Shown one piece after another: positions 23,101 to 26,729 of a DNA stretch of 26,729 bases. The stretch comes from JACCZX01 sp038216465 (GTDB taxonomy: Bacteria > Pseudomonadota > Gammaproteobacteria > Burkholderiales > Burkholderiaceae_F): contig JBBQQC010000033.1 of the NCBI GenBank assembly GCA_038216465.1, forward strand, positions 1 through 26,729. The letters are read 5' to 3'. Below the pieces are notes generated by a model, which was not told the DNA's origin, ran no database searches, and was given only the letters and a program-made list of their open reading frames with translations. The number at the start of each line of letters is the position of its first letter. Positions within the stretch are counted from its first letter, which is position 1. The translations under genes and the position numbers were made by a program.

Positions 23101-26019
23101 CGCATCGCTGGTACCGCGGCAAACCTGCTTCAACCGCTTGATCTCGACCGTCTGCTCGTAGGCGTAGAAGCCGCCGAGCAATCGCTTGCGGTAGGCAAAG
23201 CGCGTGCGGCTGAAGGCGTCGACGCTGACCTCCTTACCTGCCTCCGGCTTGCCGGTGTTATCCAATACGACGGCCTTGAAGCGCAGCGAATCGCGCTTGA
23301 AGAAACTGCCGTCGGGCGCCAGGCCAATGACCAGGGCCGAAGGCGTCAGCAGCGTTTGCGTAAACGCGGTGAGGATCTGGCCGTTCGGGTCGGCGTATTC
23401 CATCTCGACCTCGAGAGCCCGCGTTTGCTGCTGCTTCTTGTCCGCAGTCAGGTTGTCGAATACCACCCGCGCACCGCCGTTAGCGTCGAGCGAGACGGCC
23501 TGCACTCGTGCCGTGCCGCCGGTCGCCTCGGGCTCATCCGGTGCAGATTCGTCGTACGGAGCTTCGGCTTCGATACCGACCTTCGGCACCGCGCCACCGA
23601 AACTGAATTCTTCGTAGTCGGCGAACGATTGCGAGCTCGGCACTATGCGACTGCGGAACTTGACAGGCGCGCCGGCGGCGGGGCCACCCGACAGGTAACT
23701 CAGCTGCGCGTCGATCGTGACCTGGGTCGCATTGACGACCGACTTCGACGGCGGCTTCAGCACTGCCTTCATCAGCGGCACGCGAAACTGTTCGACCCGG
23801 AACGAGCCGCTCTGCAAGCGCGCACCGCCGCGTCCGCGCTCCGATTCAACCAGCAGCGTCGTGTACTCGCCGAGCTTTGCGTCTTTCGGAATATCCCACG
23901 TGCTGAGCGCGGTGCCGTTGTTCCAAGCGAGAGTCAACTCGAATCGTTGCCCGCTGCCCGAATGAATCAACTGCAACTGACGCGGCAGGTTGCGCGTTTC
24001 GACCGCCGCGAATCCGGTTCCCACTCGGCGGCGGATTACATGCTTCATCGACACCGTCTCACCGGCACGAAACAGCGCACGGTCGAACACCGTGTGCGCA
24101 ATCACCGGCTCTGCGCCGGATCCGCCGCCAAGATTGAATTGCCACGGCCGAATGCCTTCGTTCCAGCTGGTCAGCATCAACGACATATCACTGCCGATGC
24201 GCGCGCTGACCAGGTACGCATTCGGTGCGTGTGGGCAGTCCTGCCAGCGGTTTTGCCGCGGCAGCTCACGCTCGATGCGGGCGATACCGTTCGCATCGGT
24301 CGCGCCGTCCCACCAGTGCTTGCCCACGCAATCGGTCACGCGAACCTGCGCGCCGACAACCGGCTTGCCGTCGTCGAGCCGCGTCACCCAAGCCAGCGAC
24401 GATTCGCGGCCGTGCTTGAAGTGCACCGCGAGGTTGGTGACCAGCGCGCCACCGGAGACGTAATATGGTTTGTCCTCAGCGTGCAGCGCCTGTCCTAGGC
24501 GCGCACTCGCGATCTCGACCGCATACAGCCCGGGCTGCGGCAGCGGAATGCCGATCACCTGCATCGCCATCTTCGGCTCGGCGCGCGGAATGTCTATCGG
24601 CTGCGCCGCGGCGCGGTCGGCGTCGGACAGCATCGGCACCGTGCCGGGTTTCAGGTATTCCCCGTTCCGCCGACGAATGTCTTCCGACGGCTCGCGCAGG
24701 ATGCGACGCATCCATTGCGCGACAGCAGCGTCGTCATCGGTATCGATACGCTTGATGCGCCCCTTCGCAGCTGCTTTTGCAAATGCGTTCGGCGCCTTCG
24801 CAACGTCGAGTGCATAGGCATCCAGCAGCGGCTCGACGTTGCGCACCGTGACCGGCAGCGCCGGCTGTGCATTCAATTCGAGAATGCCGAAGCGCGACGG
24901 AAACTTGACCAGCGGCGGGTCATCGTCAATCCGAACCTTCATCGGAAACGCCGACGCATTGGCGAGCGTACGGCCGGCGTCGTCTTTAAAGCCGTCAGGC
25001 AACGAGATGGTCGCTTCGCTGCGCTCGGCGAACGGCCCCTTGAATTCGACCGCGTCGACGGTAGCAACGTTGGGATCGATCGTCGGTCGATGCACTTGCC
25101 CGTCGGCGGCGCGCAGCTCGATCTTCGACGCTATGTCGCGTGCGACCGGTCCCGTTAACTCGAGCTGCGCGGGCAGCACCGGAATGCAACCGGCGTTGGC
25201 GTTGACGCGTTGGCACGTGAAGCGTGCCGAAAACTGCGGCCTCACCTGGTAGGGCAGCGTTTGCACTTCGGTGGTCGCGATTCCGCTGCTGGTCTTGATG
25301 CCGGCGCCCCACACGAGGCGTACATGCGCGCCCGCCGGCAGCGGTCGCCCGCAACTGACGGCAAGAATTGGCGCGTCGATCAGGCGCACATCTTTGACGG
25401 AGGCGATACCGCGACTGCCGCGCTTCGTAATGACTTCAAACAAAACGCGCGCGCGATTTTTCTGCTCAGCCAAAATGCGCTCGCGCTCCTTGCCTTGGAT
25501 GATGTTGAGCGGCAAGCGCTCGCCGATGCCGTCGACCGCGCAATACGCATTGGCGCGCACGCTCGCCGGGTCCGCGTGCGCATCGAGCGCGAGCAAGAAC
25601 ACCTGCGCTTCGTCGATTCGTTCTTCGCCTTCGTCGGGCCACGCACCGCGAATCGACGGACCGCCGGTGGAGAAGCGAAACGTTTGCGCTGCGACGTCAA
25701 CACCGGCAAAGGTCTTCAGGGCAGGTTTGGTCTTGAACGTGCATTCGACGCCCGCCGGCAGGTCCTGATCGAAGTCGTACAGCCAGTTGCGCGCGTCGGC
25801 CCAGCGTCCGCGGCCCTTGGCGTCGCACGCAATATCAAAAGGCGCTTCGCTGCGCGGATCGCCGAAGCTGACCATCGGCTGCGAAAAGCGCGCGACTACC
25901 TGCCGTACGTCCTTGATCTGCCCTTGTGGACTGAAAGACTCGACCTTTGCTGCATCCTGCGCAGCAACGGCCGCAACCAACGACAGCAGCGACGCAAGCG
26001 CAATCGTACGAATTTGCAT
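20143..26019 (-). CDS. Bacterial alpha-2-macroglobulin family protein
   Basis: 1958-residue periplasmic protein of the alpha-2-macroglobulin family (COG2373), longer than E. coli YfhM (about 1650). It is a presumed protease trap: cleavage of a bait region exposes a thioester that captures the protease. The thioester motif C1491-L-E-Q1494 is intact in YPFTCLEQ. Before it lie stacked macroglobulin domains, a Gly-rich linker (six Gly near residue 1257) and the A2M core near residues 1265-1350 (LMWNPHVTLDENGRARIEVPLNDSLTSFRI). The helical thioester domain and receptor-like C-terminus follow. The start is ATG 26019, with GGAGA seven bases upstream; MQIRTIALASLLSLVAAVAAQ is a signal peptide with no lipobox, unlike the lipoprotein YfhM. 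ATGA overlap with pbpC. Confidence 0.94.
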   Translation of the reverse strand: MQIRTIALASLLSLVAAVAAQDAAKVESFSPQGQIKDVRQVVARFSQPMVSFGDPRSEAPFDIACDAKGRGRWADARNWLYDFDQDLPAGVECTFKTKPALKTFAGVDVAAQTFRFSTGGPSIRGAWPDEGEERIDEAQVFLLALDAHADPASVRANAYCAVDGIGERLPLNIIQGKERERILAEQKNRARVLFEVITKRGSRGIASVKDVRLIDAPILAVSCGRPLPAGAHVRLVWGAGIKTSSGIATTEVQTLPYQVRPQFSARFTCQRVNANAGCIPVLPAQLELTGPVARDIASKIELRAADGQVHRPTIDPNVATVDAVEFKGPFAERSEATISLPDGFKDDAGRTLANASAFPMKVRIDDDPPLVKFPSRFGILELNAQPALPVTVRNVEPLLDAYALDVAKAPNAFAKAAAKGRIKRIDTDDDAAVAQWMRRILREPSEDIRRRNGEYLKPGTVPMLSDADRAAAQPIDIPRAEPKMAMQVIGIPLPQPGLYAVEIASARLGQALHAEDKPYYVSGGALVTNLAVHFKHGRESSLAWVTRLDDGKPVVGAQVRVTDCVGKHWWDGATDANGIARIERELPRQNRWQDCPHAPNAYLVSARIGSDMSLMLTSWNEGIRPWQFNLGGGSGAEPVIAHTVFDRALFRAGETVSMKHVIRRRVGTGFAAVETRNLPRQLQLIHSGSGQRFELTLAWNNGTALSTWDIPKDAKLGEYTTLLVESERGRGGARLQSGSFRVEQFRVPLMKAVLKPPSKSVVNATQVTIDAQLSYLSGGPAAGAPVKFRSRIVPSSQSFADYEEFSFGGAVPKVGIEAEAPYDESAPDEPEATGGTARVQAVSLDANGGARVVFDNLTADKKQQQTRALEVEMEYADPNGQILTAFTQTLLTPSALVIGLAPDGSFFKRDSLRFKAVVLDNTGKPEAGKEVSVDAFSRTRFAYRKRLLGGFYAYEQTVEIKRLKQVCRGTSDARGLVLCSGSAPASGDLIVVARAEDAQGNPAIATRDVYVAGSDDSWFEAGSSDRIDLIADKRSYEPGETARYEVRMPYRTATALISIEREGMLESRVVTIDSKSPYIEVPMLGHYGPNAYVSALVVRGRIEPEMPGRFAWLRRMIYRAAKFVGLVEDVPVERDTRPTALVDLTKPSYRLGMAQVKVGWKAYELRVKVEPEKPVYKVRDRAAVIVTVTDPSGKPASNAELAVAAVDEGLLALASNRSWDLLGAMMQRRPIEVETSTAQSQVIGKRHFGKKAVAAGGGGGGENARELFDTLLMWNPHVTLDENGRARIEVPLNDSLTSFRIEAIANTTQGEFRFGSGGAAIRTTQDVMIFAGLPPFVREGDRFDAQVTVRNGADRPLELALNATMNGDGIAATKSPPNTISLAAGGAQTISLPAQVPFGVKQLQWQITAREANATASDTIKILQSVGVAVPVRVYQQTLLQLEPAKATSFPVELPKGAIAGRGGVEVKLARSLGGSAETIQQWMATYPFTCLEQRASVAVALEDPMRWQRVMDSLPALLDRDGLAKFFPSPWNDGDDTLTSYLLTIASEAGYEIPDAARERMLRGLSDFVAGRVVRYTALPTADLAIRKIAAIDALARYGKAEPRMLESIEIAPNLWPTSAVLDWMSLLKKLQTIHKRNERLAEAQQILRSRMTFSGTTLVFSTEKSDYLWWLMVSPDRNAVRALALLSDDPTFKDEMPRMARGALSRQQAGKWNTTLANAWGVLALRRFQSRFESAAVTGRSIVSVGTDPHALDWKTAQSRATNDPTKGTPIGAGVDTQFAWPASVESLLMVHEGSGRPWAFITSRAALPLDKPLFAGYQIKRSVTPIEQKTANVWARGDVYRVTLEVEAQADMTWVVISDPIPAGAAILGSGLGGDARQLTSNERRDGYAWPAYEERAFEGFRAYYRYVPKGNLKVEYTVRLNNAGAFSMPPTRVEAMYAPESFAELPVAAIEVRP
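22228..22260. repeat. GCC-rich codon run encoding the polyglycine linker
   Basis: On the - strand this is a run of GGC/GGT codons for six consecutive Gly, plus flanking Ala, in the alpha-2-macroglobulin. A slippage-prone tract, but in a position where related bacterial proteins also carry polyglycine. Confidence 0.55.
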
Positions 26020-26042
26020 AAGCAGGTCTCCGTGATGGCGCC

Positions 26043-26103
26043 ATTGTGCAGAGTGCAATGAAGCATGTGTGAAGCGCGCGTGAACGCCCAGTGCACAATT
26101 GCA
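26043..26103. promoter_or_regulatory. Inverted ATTGTGCA/TGCACAAT sites in the divergent promoter
   Basis: The 86 bases between the alpha-2-macroglobulin start (26019) and the PLP-enzyme start (26106) contain a perfect 8-bp inverted pair: ATTGTGCA at 26043-26050 and TGCACAAT at 26092-26099, about 49 bases centre to centre. Related half-sites are TGCAATG (26054-26060) and ATTGCA (26098-26103). They could be operator sites, but no regulator can be named. Confidence 0.4.
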
Positions 26104-26105
26104 AA

Positions 26106-26729
26106 ATGGCACTGAAGCAGGCGCAATCACCGCCCGCCGTTCTCGACTTGATCGGCAACACGCCGATGATCGAGGTCACGCGCCTTGATACTGGGCCATG
26201 CACGCTGTTCCTGAAGCTTGAATCGCAGAATCCCGGCGGCTCGATCAAGGACCGGATCGGCCGCTCGATGATCGAAGGTGCCGAGCGGCGCGGCGAACTA
26301 AAACCGGGGGGCACCGTAGTCGAAGCGACCGCGGGCAACACCGGTCTCGGCCTGGCGCTGGTCGCGCGCGCGAAGGGGTATCGAGTCGTGCTGGTCGTGC
26401 CCGACAAGATGTCGAGCGAGAAGGTGCTGCATCTGAAAGCGCTCGGCGCCGAAGTCAACCTGACGCGATCGGATGTCGGCAAAGGCCATCCGGAGTACTA
26501 CCAGGACGCCGCCGCCCGGCTGGCAGCTGAAATCCCCGGTGCGTTTTTTGCGAACCAGTTCGGCAACCCGGATAACCCGGACGCACACGAGCAGACCACC
26601 GGGCCCGAGATCTGGCGGCAATGCGAGCACCGGCTCGATGCGATCGTGGTCGGCGTGGGCTCGGCGGGAACGATCACAGGGCTTACGCGTTTCTTCCGGC
26701 GCGTCGCTCCCGCTCTGGAATTCGTGCTC
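26106..26729 (+). CDS. PLP-dependent cystathionine beta-synthase/cysteine synthase family enzyme, 3' end cut by window
   Basis: The frame is open for 208 codons from ATG 26106 to the window edge. The product is a fold-type II PLP enzyme of the cysteine synthase/cystathionine beta-synthase family. It opens with L-I-G-N-T-P-M-I-E-V and carries the PLP lysine K48 in N-P-G-G-S-I-K-D-R. The substrate loop is A-T-A-G-N-T-G (canonical T-S-G-N-T-G, Ser to Ala), then VVLVVPDKMSSEKVLHLKALGAEV and the phosphate-binding VGVGSAGTITG. The KMSSEKV block and NPDNPDAHEQTT favour the cystathionine beta-synthase side, but the C-terminus (possible CBS domains) is outside the window, so CysK/CysM-type activity remains possible. 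It is divergent from the alpha-2-macroglobulin gene, with no strong ribosome site. Confidence 0.92.
   Translation, partial: MALKQAQSPPAVLDLIGNTPMIEVTRLDTGPCTLFLKLESQNPGGSIKDRIGRSMIEGAERRGELKPGGTVVEATAGNTGLGLALVARAKGYRVVLVVPDKMSSEKVLHLKALGAEVNLTRSDVGKGHPEYYQDAAARLAAEIPGAFFANQFGNPDNPDAHEQTTGPEIWRQCEHRLDAIVVGVGSAGTITGLTRFFRRVAPALEFVL

Noticed and set aside
23023..24498. 491-codon open frame on + opposite the alpha-2-macroglobulin gene
   Set aside because: Arg/Ala-rich shadow of a well-supported - strand gene; no family motif and no ribosome site.
1..26729. Search for mobile elements, defence systems, CRISPR, tRNA and biosynthetic clusters
   Set aside because: No transposase, integrase, nuclease-defence pair, regularly spaced repeats, cloverleaf or modular synthase is visible; the window reads as core or near-core chromosome.

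Overview
The window is a GC-rich (about 60% by eye), densely packed bacterial chromosome segment. It most resembles a betaproteobacterium, probably of the order Burkholderiales. That placement is an inference. It rests on a Bug/TctC-type periplasmic solute-binding protein, a close match to the D(-)-tartrate dehydratase sequence as I remember it, and the pairing of an alpha-2-macroglobulin gene with pbpC. I see no rRNA, tRNA, CRISPR array, insertion sequence, phage gene or integration site. No stretch over 300 bases lacks a gene.

Layout. From 1 to 3137 (+) there is a tight run: an SMP-30/gluconolactonase-type protein cut by the window edge, gfa (formaldehyde-glutathione), a PerM/AI-2E family permease, and a TMEM175/DUF1211 membrane protein whose likely TTG start gives a longer protein than the first ATG. 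A small orphan gene (3182-3430, -) follows, then an exonuclease III gene (+), an alpha/beta hydrolase (-) and a Bug receptor (+). Next come a two-HKD phospholipase D lipoprotein (-) and an exported peroxiredoxin (+), whose start codons physically overlap. The + run continues with an Ldh-type malate/lactate dehydrogenase, a DUF1345 membrane protein and a YegS-like lipid kinase. From 11085 to 13460 (-) lie D(-)-tartrate dehydratase, a trypsin-like protein and glyoxalase I, followed by a prolyl-oligopeptidase-family peptidase (+).

Two - strand operons fill much of the rest. The first (15793-17851) encodes a membrane cytochrome b, a sulfite-oxidase-fold molybdoenzyme with a Tat signal and lipobox, and a small secreted cysteine-rich protein. 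The second (17975-26019) encodes a very large alpha-2-macroglobulin with an intact thioester motif, translationally coupled to penicillin-binding protein 1C. This is the known bacterial pair thought to trap proteases and repair the wall after envelope breach. A divergent cystathionine beta-synthase/cysteine synthase runs off the right edge.

Most of this is ordinary housekeeping and envelope or detoxification biology. The least explained items are the cysteine-rich third gene of the molybdoenzyme operon, the 82-residue orphan with a palindrome in front of it, the orphan trypsin-like protein, and the PLD/peroxiredoxin start overlap.
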